From: Terriglobia bacterium | GTDB taxonomy: Bacteria > Acidobacteriota > Terriglobia > UBA7540 | DNA: 15,607 nt | Direction: 5' to 3' | Assembly: GCA_022866195.1 (NCBI GenBank) | Contig: JALHUF010000079.1 | Coordinates: forward strand, 1-15,607 | Shown: piece by piece, positions 7,345 through 13,325 of the stretch | How the letters are laid out: the number at the start of each line of letters is the position of its first letter | How positions within the stretch are numbered: position 1 is the first letter of the stretch | The notes under the pieces: generated by a model | The model's input: the letters and a program-made list of their open reading frames with translations, nothing else | Databases searched by the model: none | Told to the model about the DNA's origin: nothing | Made by a program: the position numbers and the translations under genes

Positions 7345-8400
7345 TTATCGCTTCTCCTCATACCTGAAATAGCCGGTCGACTTGTGGATATACTTTGCAT
7401 CTTCGCGGTCATTCTGAGTGTAAAGCCAAATATCCCCATCCTCCCAGCAGACGGCGCAGATGTTCCCCCACCATCTCGTAGATAGTACATTTGGAGAGTA
7501 CTGCGAATACAAAGTGGACGCATCGTTCGTGTTCTTCTTGCCTGTGGAGACGACCGTGAATCTCGGCGACATTGCTTCGACCATTTCCTTGTGGTAGCCA
7601 CTCTTCAGCCCATGATGAGACGCTTTCAGAATAGATATGTTCTCAAATATGTCCTTCTGAAGTGGATACAAAGTGCGTAGGCTTTCCCACGTGGTGTCAG
7701 CATCCGCGTCGCCGCCGAGCACAATGCGGCTCTTCCCGTGCTCCAACAGTAGAACATAGCTGTATGAATTCACTCCGTGCTCCGGCGCTTGATCCTCCAA
7801 ATCCTTTGAAGGAGCCCAAACATAAATATTATCCCCTCTGCCGCCGGATTCGTCTTTATTGTAAAAGACGGCCTGTTGTCCCCGACGCAAGCGCAGGCAT
7901 CTTGGTGAGCCCTCACTCTCACGCAGTCTCTTGTACGCGAGCCAGTCGGCCTTATCGTACTGGCCGAAATCCCCAGACTTCGTTTCGTGGTTGTAGGTGT
8001 CCCAGTAATTAACCATAGCGGGGAATTGGCCCACTTCGACCATGCGTTCCATCTCACGGAGGCCCGAAAGGTGGTCCATATCAGGGTGGGTAGCGATGAA
8101 TCTGAATAGCGGTTTTGGGCCGATGAAGGCAAGGTAGTATTCCAATGGATGCGTCAGCGCGTCCACATACTTCTGGATGTTTTCCTGGATGAGCTGCTTT
8201 TCCGGTCCTCCCATCAAAACGTACAAGAGATAGGAAGGGTCAGAAATGCCCGCGTAGCTCTTAGCTATGTCCTCCTCGATGTCGGGATCAATCGCCCTAG
8301 TCGCGTTTATATCGACCATCGACACTCTGCCCGAGGGGTGCTCAATGATCGTACAATCCCCCTTTCCCACATTTAGAAAATGCAACACGAGAGGCTTCAT
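7345..8400 (-). CDS. ComEC-like metallo-beta-lactamase-fold hydrolase
   Basis: A 351-residue soluble hydrolase of the MBL superfamily, closest in motif style to the C-terminal nuclease-like domain of ComEC/Rec2 but without its membrane domains. It opens with VLHFLNVGKGDCTIIEHPSG, the typical first strands. The metal site is ATHPDMDHLSG (H105, D107, D109, H110 counted from the chosen start), a H-x-D-x-D-H form common in ComEC-like proteins. Further ligands are likely in LGGDAD (D231) and SHHG (H262/H263). I prefer the ATG at 8400 because CCCGGGAGTGAC precedes it and the fold begins at once; the frame stays open to a GTG at 8475 that would add 25 residues. The next gene abuts its stop codon. 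Such stand-alone MBL proteins recur in defence loci, but the substrate here is unknown. Confidence 0.86.
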   Translation of the reverse strand: MKPLVLHFLNVGKGDCTIIEHPSGRVSMVDINATRAIDPDIEEDIAKSYAGISDPSYLLYVLMGGPEKQLIQENIQKYVDALTHPLEYYLAFIGPKPLFRFIATHPDMDHLSGLREMERMVEVGQFPAMVNYWDTYNHETKSGDFGQYDKADWLAYKRLRESEGSPRCLRLRRGQQAVFYNKDESGGRGDNIYVWAPSKDLEDQAPEHGVNSYSYVLLLEHGKSRIVLGGDADADTTWESLRTLYPLQKDIFENISILKASHHGLKSGYHKEMVEAMSPRFTVVSTGKKNTNDASTLYSQYSPNVLSTRWWGNICAVCWEDGDIWLYTQNDREDAKYIHKSTGYFRYEEKR

Positions 8401-8766
8401 GTCACTCCCGGGTGGCGCAACCATCCCATCCGTTGTAGTGTCTGCGGCCAACTCACCGCCCTTCCCGGCCCTCACCGATCTGTAATCACCCGTTGTTGCC
8501 GTTGATCTCGGCCATGGCGATCATTCGGTCCCGGCGTCGGGCGAGGGTGTCGCTCGGGGTAACGGTAACGCGTTTGCAAATGCGATGCAAGGCCTTTTGC
8601 AGGTTACAGGGAACAGGTTACAGGGAACAGAAGGGACATTGAACCATCGGACCATCGGGTCAACGAACCATCGGGACATCGGACCAGCGGGACATCGGAT
8701 CATCACGACAGCAGGGATTCAATCATTGAGTCATCTGGTCATCGGGACAGCTCCTTCGCCGCCATT
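8401..8766. other. Interval with repeat arrays and a possible gene remnant
   Basis: No complete gene is visible. Next to the hydrolase start, a minus-strand frame ending at a TGA (8486-8488) encodes a protein-like tail containing VTPSDTLARRRDR and EINGNNG, which may be the 3' remnant of a gene cut off by the repeat arrays at 8601-8750; I cannot name it. No convincing promoter for the hydrolase gene was found. Confidence 0.4.
8601..8750. repeat. Heptamer array followed by octamer array
   Basis: 8601-8628 is four 7-bp units alternating AGGTTAC and AGGGAAC. 8643-8706 is eight consecutive 8-bp units of the form ACCATCGG/GACATCGG with point variants. A further irregular 8-bp pattern (GATTCAAT-CATTGAGT-CATCTGGT) continues to about 8750. 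The octamers resemble those between atpD and atpC. There are no spacers and no CRISPR character. Confidence 0.85.
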
Positions 8767-9129
8767 TCAAAGGGCGAAGGGGACTAGGCGTGACTTGCGA
8801 ATCCTTTGGTCGCGGGTCAGTAAGGGTATGTTCTCCACGATGCTCGTGGCGGCGATGATTTCGTCGGCGGGGTCCGAGGAAAAATCGAGCTGGGTGCTCT
8901 GGCGAGCGATCTCCAGGGTGATCGGAATCACGGTTAACGTGCGCAGGAAGGATCGGAATACGGGGCTGTCCAGATCCAGCACCAGGCGCCGCATTTCTAT
9001 CAGTTTGGAGAGTTCCCAGAGAACGATGTCCGAAATAGCCAGTTTCTGATTGACCAGACACCGATACTCGGCAGGGTTCAACTCTCCCGCCAAGAGGAGG
9101 ATTAGAATGTGGGTGTCAAGGTTGAGCAT
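8767..9129 (-). CDS. PIN-domain toxin, VapC-like
   Basis: A 120-residue PIN-domain ribonuclease predicted to be the toxin of a type II toxin-antitoxin pair. The acidic metal-binding residues are in place: LDTH near the N-terminus (D5), LWELSKL (E39), and the C-terminal cluster SSDPADEIIAAT followed by LLTRDQRI. Length is normal for VapC-type toxins, which cut tRNA or rRNA; the target of this one cannot be told. Its ATG lies inside the antitoxin gene, 14 bases before the antitoxin's stop, the usual overlap for coupled translation. The antitoxin is of the Phd/YefM type rather than a classical VapB, a combination known from other PIN toxins. Confidence 0.88.
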   Translation of the reverse strand: MLNLDTHILILLLAGELNPAEYRCLVNQKLAISDIVLWELSKLIEMRRLVLDLDSPVFRSFLRTLTVIPITLEIARQSTQLDFSSDPADEIIAATSIVENIPLLTRDQRIRKSRLVPFAL

Positions 9130-9349
9130 GCCACTTGATGCCGGTGGAGACGATATCGCCCTTGATGACGATTTTCCCCTTCATGGCTCCGTGGAATTTG
9201 TGGTTTGACGCGCCAGAGATCGGCGTCACACGTGCGATGGGGCGCCCGCGCTTGGTCACCACGAGGCCGCGCGTGTCTAGCTCTTCGAGGATCCTGAGAC
9301 ACTTCGCCTTGAACTCCGTGGCCGTGAGCGTTTTTTCTTTGGTCTTCAT
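9116..9349 (-). CDS. Phd/YefM-family antitoxin
   Basis: A 77-residue antitoxin that should bind and neutralise the PIN toxin encoded by the next, overlapping gene and repress the pair's promoter. The N-terminal part (TATEFKAKCLRILEELDTRGLVVTKRGRPIARVTPI, read as TATEFKAKC then LVVTKRGRPIARV) is the typical Phd/YefM DNA-binding and dimerisation region; the C-terminal tail (about residues 45-77), containing GAMKGKIVIKGDI, would wrap the toxin. I chose the ATG at 9349; a GTG at 9361 in the same frame would add four residues but lies within the operator. Neither start has a strong ribosome binding site. A palindrome straddles the 5' end of the gene, consistent with autoregulation. Confidence 0.87.
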   Translation of the reverse strand: MKTKEKTLTATEFKAKCLRILEELDTRGLVVTKRGRPIARVTPISGASNHKFHGAMKGKIVIKGDIVSTGIKWHAQP

Positions 9350-9352
9350 GGC

Positions 9353-9378
9353 ACTGGTCACTTTATCAGATGACCAGT
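9353..9378. promoter_or_regulatory. Palindromic operator of the toxin-antitoxin pair
   Basis: ACTGGTCA (9353-9360) and TGACCAGT (9371-9378) are exact 8-bp reverse complements with a 10-base spacer, placed immediately upstream of the antitoxin ATG. CAGATG is also repeated at 9368 and 9379. Position and symmetry fit a Phd-family autoregulatory operator; binding is inferred. Confidence 0.6.
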
Positions 9379-9493
9379 CAGATGTCTAGTACGTTTGGGC
9401 CGTGCCGGAAGAACGGACCCCCAGGCGCCTGCCGCCGATGGCGCGGGTTGCACCTCCACCTGATCCTGCAAGGCGGGAACACCCTCTGGTTCC

Positions 9494-9536
9494 TGTGACC
9501 TTGGTCATGGCGCGACCGGCCCAGGCCCAGTAGTCT
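9494..9536 (+). promoter_or_regulatory. CRP/FNR-like site with possible -10 box upstream of DUF542 gene
   Basis: TGACC-TT-GGTCA (9496-9507) is a perfect 12-bp palindrome within TGTGA-N6-TCA, the layout of CRP/FNR-superfamily sites. Its centre is 41.5 bases from a start near 9543 predicted by the weak -10 box TAGTCT (9531-9536); -41.5 is the classic class II activator position. No good -35 box is present, as expected for an activated promoter. The half-site also resembles the nearby operator's TGACCA. Confidence 0.4.
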
Positions 9537-9570
9537 GAAAGAGTCGAGTGTAATTGGGGAGGCAGGAAGA

Positions 9571-9780
9571 ATGGCGATCATTGCTGCGGATATGAAGGCT
9601 GGAGATGTAGCTCGGACCTGGCCCCAGACGGTGAAAGTGTTTCTGCGCTACGGGCTGACGCTGAACTGCGGTGGCAAGCATACGCTGGAATTCGCCGCGC
9701 GCAAGCACGGGTTCAACCTGGAGAAAATGCTGCAAGAGCTCAATGCGGCAATTACCTCCGCTCCGGCACCGTTCAGCTAG
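9571..9780 (+). CDS. DUF542/ScdA N-terminal domain protein
   Basis: A 69-residue protein consisting only of the small helical domain found at the N-terminus of RIC/ScdA/YtfE iron-sulfur cluster repair proteins. Recognisable features are the opening MKAGDVARTWPQTVKVFLRYGL (about residues 8-29, in which a helix is followed by the R-Y-G turn), the LNCGGKHTL motif with C33, and the final helix NLEKMLQELN. Canonical domains carry CCGG; here the first Cys is Asn. The hemerythrin domain that binds iron in full-length RIC proteins is absent. A strong ribosome binding site (GGGGAGG and GGAAG) precedes the ATG. The possible CRP/FNR-like site upstream would fit control by nitric oxide or oxygen, but this is inference. 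Confidence 0.82.
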   Translation: MAIIAADMKAGDVARTWPQTVKVFLRYGLTLNCGGKHTLEFAARKHGFNLEKMLQELNAAITSAPAPFS

Positions 9781-10198
9781 CACGCCGGGTTCCGGCACCC
9801 CATGAACCTTCCGCAGACGCAGCGCGCGCGTGTCCGGCGGGCTTCCCTGCCTCTGGCTGCGCCCTAGCCATTGTGCGCCAGTACGAACCTTCCATCCTGA
9901 AGTTACCACCCAGCCTGCAAAGCCCCGGGTTGACTGCTGGCCGGAGGGCACCCGGAGTTCTGGCCGCCTGAGGCCGGTGGCCGGAGGCAGAAGTTGGCCC
10001 TTGACTTTTGTTTTGGAAGGACTAATGTTCTAGGCAGGGCGAGAAGCCTGTTTGGCCCATTCGGCGGTCCGCGGGTTGGTGTCGGGGCTGCGTGTGCACA
10101 CTATCCCACCTGTCGGCCCACCGAAGGCGGCGGCGCGGAAATTGTTTTGACGATTCACCTCCGGGCCCGGGCCTTTCCGGGCGGGGAAGGAGGGCGTC
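9781..10198. other. Gene-free interval with a possible promoter
   Basis: No gene is supported. A GCCGG-GTT-CCGGC hairpin (9784-9796) follows the DUF542 gene without a U-tract. TTGACT (10001-10006) with TAATGT 16 bases on is a possible promoter for the small membrane protein gene. A CCCGG / CCGGG hairpin (10166-10181) stands just ahead of that gene's ribosome binding site. The rest is GC-rich with no pattern I can name. Confidence 0.5.
10001..10028 (+). promoter_or_regulatory. Possible promoter for the 46-residue membrane protein gene
   Basis: TTGACT (five of six bases of the -35 consensus) is 16 bases before TAATGT (a poor -10 match, three of six). A start near 10035 would give a leader of about 165 bases. 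Confidence 0.28.
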
Positions 10199-10339
10199 AT
10201 GTTCCAGATGATTGACGAGGGGAAGCCCACCGCCGAGGATCGCAAACTCTTCTGGTACAAGGTTGCAGCCTTCATCGCGGCGCTGGCTGCCTTTGGCGGG
10301 GTCATTTACTTCTTCGCGTTTGTGCCCTATAAGGGCTAG
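10199..10339 (+). CDS. Small single-pass membrane protein, 46 residues
   Basis: A 46-residue ORF easily missed because of its size. The protein begins MFQMIDEGKPTAEDRKLFWY, a charged cytoplasm-like head, followed by one hydrophobic helix (about residues 20-42, containing AAFIAALAAFGGVIYFFAF) and the short tail VPYKG. A near-perfect Shine-Dalgarno AAGGAGG (10187-10193) stands 5 bases before the ATG, and a GC-rich hairpin lies just before that. The stop is one base from the end of the convergent cca gene. The strong start and clean topology support translation. I do not recognise a named family; stability or regulatory subunit roles are common for such proteins but nothing here specifies one. 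Confidence 0.68.
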   Translation: MFQMIDEGKPTAEDRKLFWYKVAAFIAALAAFGGVIYFFAFVPYKG

Positions 10340-10340
10340 C

Positions 10341-11663
10341 TTACGACTGGCCTAAAGGGAACTGTTCGGCAACGAGCCGCAGTGCATCCTCTCGACTGTG
10401 CAGTTTCCCCTCTAGTTGCGCGTCTTCAACCGTCTGCAGGATTTCCTTAAACAGTGGACCCGGGATGTAGCCTTGGGCGATGAGGTCATCGCCGCGCAGG
10501 AGCGGTGCCGGCTTCATCTGCTCCACGGGCGTCTCCTCCCGAAGCCGTCGCGCCACTTCATAGTTCGTCAGGTCGCCGTGGCTGGCCAGGCAATCCAGCC
10601 GGTGCAGCTCCAGGTGCTCCGCGAAGCCTGCCATGCGCACAAAGCGCAGTTGGGTTGCCCGGCGCATGCGGGGAAAATCCTTGAAGCGGAGGTGATGGCG
10701 CACCAGCTCCACCACGCGCTCGGTGTCGCGCACGGAGAGGCGCAGGCGGGCGCAGATCGCGGCGGCCATCTCCGCGCCCACTTCTACATGGTTGTCAAAC
10801 CGGATGCGCTCGCGGACGCTATACGTGGGCGGCTTGCCTACGTCGTGGAGCAGGACGGCCAGCGCCAGAGTGGGCGTGGGAGCTTGCAGGCTCTCAAGCA
10901 TCAAGAGCGTGTGGATCCACACGTCACCCTCGGGATGAAACTCCGGCGGCTGGGCCACGCCTTGCAGGGCCTTCACTTCCGGCAAGACTTCCGGGAGCAA
11001 ACCGGTCTCGTCCAGGAGCTCGAAGCCGCGGCGGGCCTGCCCTTCGGTGAGGATCTTCAGGATCTCATCACGCACGCGCTCCGCGCTGACCTCATGAAGG
11101 TGTGAGGCGAGCTTGCGCATGGCCTCGCGCGCTCCGGCATCGAGGGAGAACCCAAAGCGCGCCGCAAAGCGCACGGCACGAAGCATCCGCAGCCGGTCCT
11201 CGTGGAAGCGCTCGATGGGATTGCCGATGGTGCGAATGCGGCGAGCGCGGATGTCAGCCTGCCCGCCCACGTAATCCACCACTTGGTTTTCCAACGGGTC
11301 GAAGAGGAGGCCGTTAATGGTGAAGTCGCGCCGGCGGACGTCCTCCTGGGGCGTCTTGGCGTAGCGCACTTCACTGGGGTGGCGGCCGTCGGCGTAGCGT
11401 CCGTCGCTGCGGAAGGTGGCCACCTCCACGTTGCCCTCCGCGTGCGGCACAATCACCACGCCGAACTGCGCGCCCACGGTGAGGCTGTCGGGATAAAGGT
11501 TTACGACCTGGTCCGGGGTGGCATCGGTCGAGACGTCGTAGTCCTTCGGTTCGCGGCCCATCACCAGGTCGCGTACGCACCCGCCTACCAGGTAGGCCTG
11601 GAATCCCTCCGCCCGCAGCCGGCGGACAATCGCGGTGGCGACTTCGCGCTTCGCGTCCATCAC
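10341..11663 (-). CDS. cca: CCA tRNA nucleotidyltransferase / poly(A) polymerase family
   Basis: A 440-residue class II nucleotidyltransferase that completes or repairs the 3' CCA of tRNAs. Motifs in order: LVGGCVRD (25-32), the metal-binding DYD (41-43), RRDFTIN (111-117), and ERFHEDRLRMLRAVRFAARF (151-170), the nucleotide-recognition and neck region. A C-terminal HD domain follows, with H251, H273-D274 and H292 as likely metal ligands (LLHDVGK), as in HD-containing CCA enzymes. Poly(A) polymerases share this fold, and sequence alone does not fully separate them; the ERFHEDRLR-type motif and the HD domain favour CCA addition. Translation may start at GTG 11663 or ATG 11660; the ribosome binding site is weak. 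A REP pair lies just upstream. Confidence 0.94.
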   Translation of the reverse strand: MMDAKREVATAIVRRLRAEGFQAYLVGGCVRDLVMGREPKDYDVSTDATPDQVVNLYPDSLTVGAQFGVVIVPHAEGNVEVATFRSDGRYADGRHPSEVRYAKTPQEDVRRRDFTINGLLFDPLENQVVDYVGGQADIRARRIRTIGNPIERFHEDRLRMLRAVRFAARFGFSLDAGAREAMRKLASHLHEVSAERVRDEILKILTEGQARRGFELLDETGLLPEVLPEVKALQGVAQPPEFHPEGDVWIHTLLMLESLQAPTPTLALAVLLHDVGKPPTYSVRERIRFDNHVEVGAEMAAAICARLRLSVRDTERVVELVRHHLRFKDFPRMRRATQLRFVRMAGFAEHLELHRLDCLASHGDLTNYEVARRLREETPVEQMKPAPLLRGDDLIAQGYIPGPLFKEILQTVEDAQLEGKLHSREDALRLVAEQFPLGQS

Positions 11664-11688
11664 ATCTATTACAACCGATAAACAATCT

Positions 11689-11792
11689 GTAGCGCAAGGT
11701 CCGTATTTTGACCTTGCGGCACTTTTGCCCTGGCGCGACCGGCTATAAAGAGGTCGAAAAGCCGCAACGTTAGACTACGAACGTTGCGCTAC
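11689..11792. repeat. REP-like inverted pair (BIME-like), 104 bp
   Basis: The element opens GTAGCG with stem GCAAGGTC / GACCTTGC (11694-11701, 11710-11717) and closes with stem GCAACGTT / AACGTTGC (11764-11771, 11780-11787) ending CGCTAC, so its two ends are inverted copies of one unit. It fills the gap between the YprB-like gene and cca. The TAG stop of the YprB-like gene (11791-11789) lies in its terminal CTAC. Confidence 0.8.
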
Positions 11793-12346
11793 ATCTTCCT
11801 CCTGGCCAGCGCTTCCTCGATGCGGCGCAGCATATAGACGTCTTCCTTGTTGTAGGCCAGCAATTCGTTCAGGTAGCGCCGGTCCTGCGAGGCCTCGTAT
11901 TGTTTCCAGGTCTGGTCCGCCCACGCGCCATCTCTATCGCAGCCGGGCTCTCTTTTCAGGCCCAGCACCTGCTCCACCGCCTTCTGCCCTCCCCAGAGGC
12001 CAGCCTTCCAGCATTCGGGACAGAGATCAACGTGCGGGAATTCCCTGTCGAGTACTACTCCCAATTGCGCAGCGATGACGGGGAAATCAAAACCCACATG
12101 GCGCTTGACCGTGTCCGGAATCGAGCGGCCGTTGTAAGTCACAAGGCGGTCTATTCGCTTGAGGACCGTCATCAACAATTCCCGGGTCGTCTCCTTCTCA
12201 ATAAGCTGCACGAAGGCGTCCTTCTCGTCCTCCATGATCCGTACGCCAATCACCGTGATCTTGTGGTTCTTGTAGTCCCGGCAGAGTTCTGGGAACGGCA
12301 ATCGCCCCAGGTAACTTGTCTCGATGTCGAGATAGGCTGTTTTCGT
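11789..12346 (-). CDS. YprB-like RNase H-fold 3'-5' exonuclease with unusual start
   Basis: A protein of about 185 residues of the YprB/DEDD exonuclease type (RNase H-like fold). Motif I is KTAYLDIET (D and E as metal ligands), motif II region LVTYNGRS with a later FDFPVIA, and motif III AYNKEDVYML near the C-terminus. The HVDLCPECW and VLGLKRE segments fit the family. The first TTG in frame (12301) would remove motif I, so the gene must begin upstream. The frame continues up to a stop at 12383-12385, but no ATG, GTG or TTG occurs before DIET. ACG at 12346, just ahead of KTAYLDIET, has AGAGGGGGG six bases upstream and is the likely start, or a mutated ATG. The stop falls inside a REP element. 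Confidence 0.75.
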   Translation of the reverse strand, partial: TKTAYLDIETSYLGRLPFPELCRDYKNHKITVIGVRIMEDEKDAFVQLIEKETTRELLMTVLKRIDRLVTYNGRSIPDTVKRHVGFDFPVIAAQLGVVLDREFPHVDLCPECWKAGLWGGQKAVEQVLGLKREPGCDRDGAWADQTWKQYEASQDRRYLNELLAYNKEDVYMLRRIEEALARRKM

Positions 12347-12424
12347 AAGCGGCCCCCCTCTGCAGAGTCTTCCGTTGCTAGCTCAAAGGTTCTTGGTTCG
12401 CCCGCCGTGCCTGCGAAAAATCCC

Positions 12425-12453
12425 TTGACGCAGCCGGCGTGGATGGAGATACT
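12425..12453 (+). promoter_or_regulatory. Predicted sigma70 promoter of the small RNA
   Basis: TTGACG (12425-12430, five of six) and GATACT (12448-12453, four of six) are separated by exactly 17 bases. Transcription would start near 12460. On the opposite strand TGCTATAAG in the same place resembles an extended -10 box that could serve the YprB-like gene. Confidence 0.55.
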
Positions 12454-12459
12454 TATAGC

Positions 12460-12516
12460 AATCCGGTTTTCCGGAGGTGGATGGCGAATGCCATCGGGCC
12501 CGAAAGGGCCTTTTTT
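12460..12516 (+). ncRNA. Candidate small RNA of about 57 nt with three hairpins
   Basis: Downstream of a good promoter the plus strand folds into three successive perfect hairpins: TCCGG-TTTT-CCGGA (12462-12475), GATGGC-GAAT-GCCATC (12480-12495) and GGCCC-GAAA-GGGCC (12497-12510, with a GNRA loop), followed by six T. No open frame of useful length is present. The transcript ends just short of the convergent DUF3800 gene's stop codon. The unpaired linker GGTG between the first two hairpins is short. I do not recognise a known RNA family; transcription is predicted, not shown. Confidence 0.45.
12497..12516 (+). terminator. Rho-independent terminator of the small RNA
   Basis: A 5-bp all-G/C stem GGCCC / GGGCC with a GAAA loop is followed by TTTTTT (12511-12516). 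No T-run exists on the minus strand, so it acts only in the plus direction, where no protein gene precedes it. Confidence 0.65.
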
Positions 12517-12521
12517 ATTGG

Positions 12522-13292
12522 CTACAAGAACTTCTTCCCGAAGACCAGTCCTCCCTGTCGGTCGTACTTCTGCTGCAAGATAGCGATCACCCTCTGAGCA
12601 AAGGGTGAAACCTCTCTGTCCCACAAACCCTGTTCCTTGAGGATCTCGTTCCGGCTTGGGTGGGCAAGCAAGTCAGCCAATTGCAGCCCCGAGATGTTGT
12701 TTGCCTTCTGTTTGACTTTGAGTTGCTTGCTGGTCAGAGCGTTCTGGAACTGTTCTGGCCCGACATACCCCGTTCCTTGTTCCCACAACCGTAGGAACGC
12801 GGCCTTCAAGCGCATGTCTTCCTTCCCACCTCGTGACTCCGCCATTGCATCTCCGCGAGTCTTGACCCGGTTCAGGAAGAAGACGAAGCGTTCCAGCAAA
12901 ACCGCGAGGCAGTAATGATAAGGGTCGTATCTCCAGGTGGTATAGGTTTCCTTGTGTTTCTTCTTGTCCAAGCACACCGATATCACCGTGTATTCCCACG
13001 AACTCATCAGAACTAGCAATTCGTGGTCAAACCTTTCCCGCACTGCGGGATCCCTCAGCGCTTGAAATGGGGGTAGGGCATTGACCATCTCCGTCCGATG
13101 AAAAATCACCGGTTCATCCGGATGATAAGGAAAGTATTTAGCCTTGAGCGCCTCCATCTGCGGATGGACGACGCACTCAACGTGTTCCAGGTCGAGGATG
13201 ACACCGGTCAGGCTCAGGAATCGATGGTTGGGATTGTCCGAACTCTCCAAATCGGGGTTGCCAACTTCATCGATGTAGATTCGGAATTTCAT
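12522..13292 (-). CDS. DUF3800 family protein
   Basis: A 256-residue protein with the start typical of DUF3800: MKFRIYIDEVGNPD, in which the D-E pair (D8, E9) on the first strand resembles an RNase H-like active site. Later features include a basic, aromatic middle (KKKHKETYTTWRYDPYHYCLAV, of which KETYTTWRYDPYH is a conserved-looking part) and the C-terminal GLQLADLLAHPSRN (about residues 202-215), with a second Asp as expected for a metal-dependent fold. DUF3800 has no established activity but is often found near nucleases and in accessory islands. The ATG at 13292 follows the SRA-like/HNH gene by 33 bases on the same strand, so the two are probably co-transcribed. The ribosome binding site is weak. 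Confidence 0.85.
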   Translation of the reverse strand: MKFRIYIDEVGNPDLESSDNPNHRFLSLTGVILDLEHVECVVHPQMEALKAKYFPYHPDEPVIFHRTEMVNALPPFQALRDPAVRERFDHELLVLMSSWEYTVISVCLDKKKHKETYTTWRYDPYHYCLAVLLERFVFFLNRVKTRGDAMAESRGGKEDMRLKAAFLRLWEQGTGYVGPEQFQNALTSKQLKVKQKANNISGLQLADLLAHPSRNEILKEQGLWDREVSPFAQRVIAILQQKYDRQGGLVFGKKFL

Positions 13293-13325
13293 GTGCCGAC
13301 TGACCCGTTTGATGCCTACCGCGCG

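Noticed and set aside
8521..8706. 61-residue minus-strand frame over the octamer array
   Set aside because: Much of its sequence is translated repeat, with no ribosome binding site or domain.
9801..9866. 21-codon plus-strand ORF after the DUF542 gene
   Set aside because: No ribosome binding site, Arg-rich composition and no sign of a domain.
11789..12301. TTG at 12301 as start of the YprB-like gene
   Set aside because: It would remove the DIET catalytic motif encoded immediately upstream in the same frame, and no ribosome binding site precedes it.
12250..12624. Minus-strand frame overlapping the exonuclease start, small RNA and DUF3800 end
   Set aside because: It overlaps two better-supported genes out of frame, encodes low-complexity Arg/Gly/Pro-rich sequence and has no ribosome binding site.
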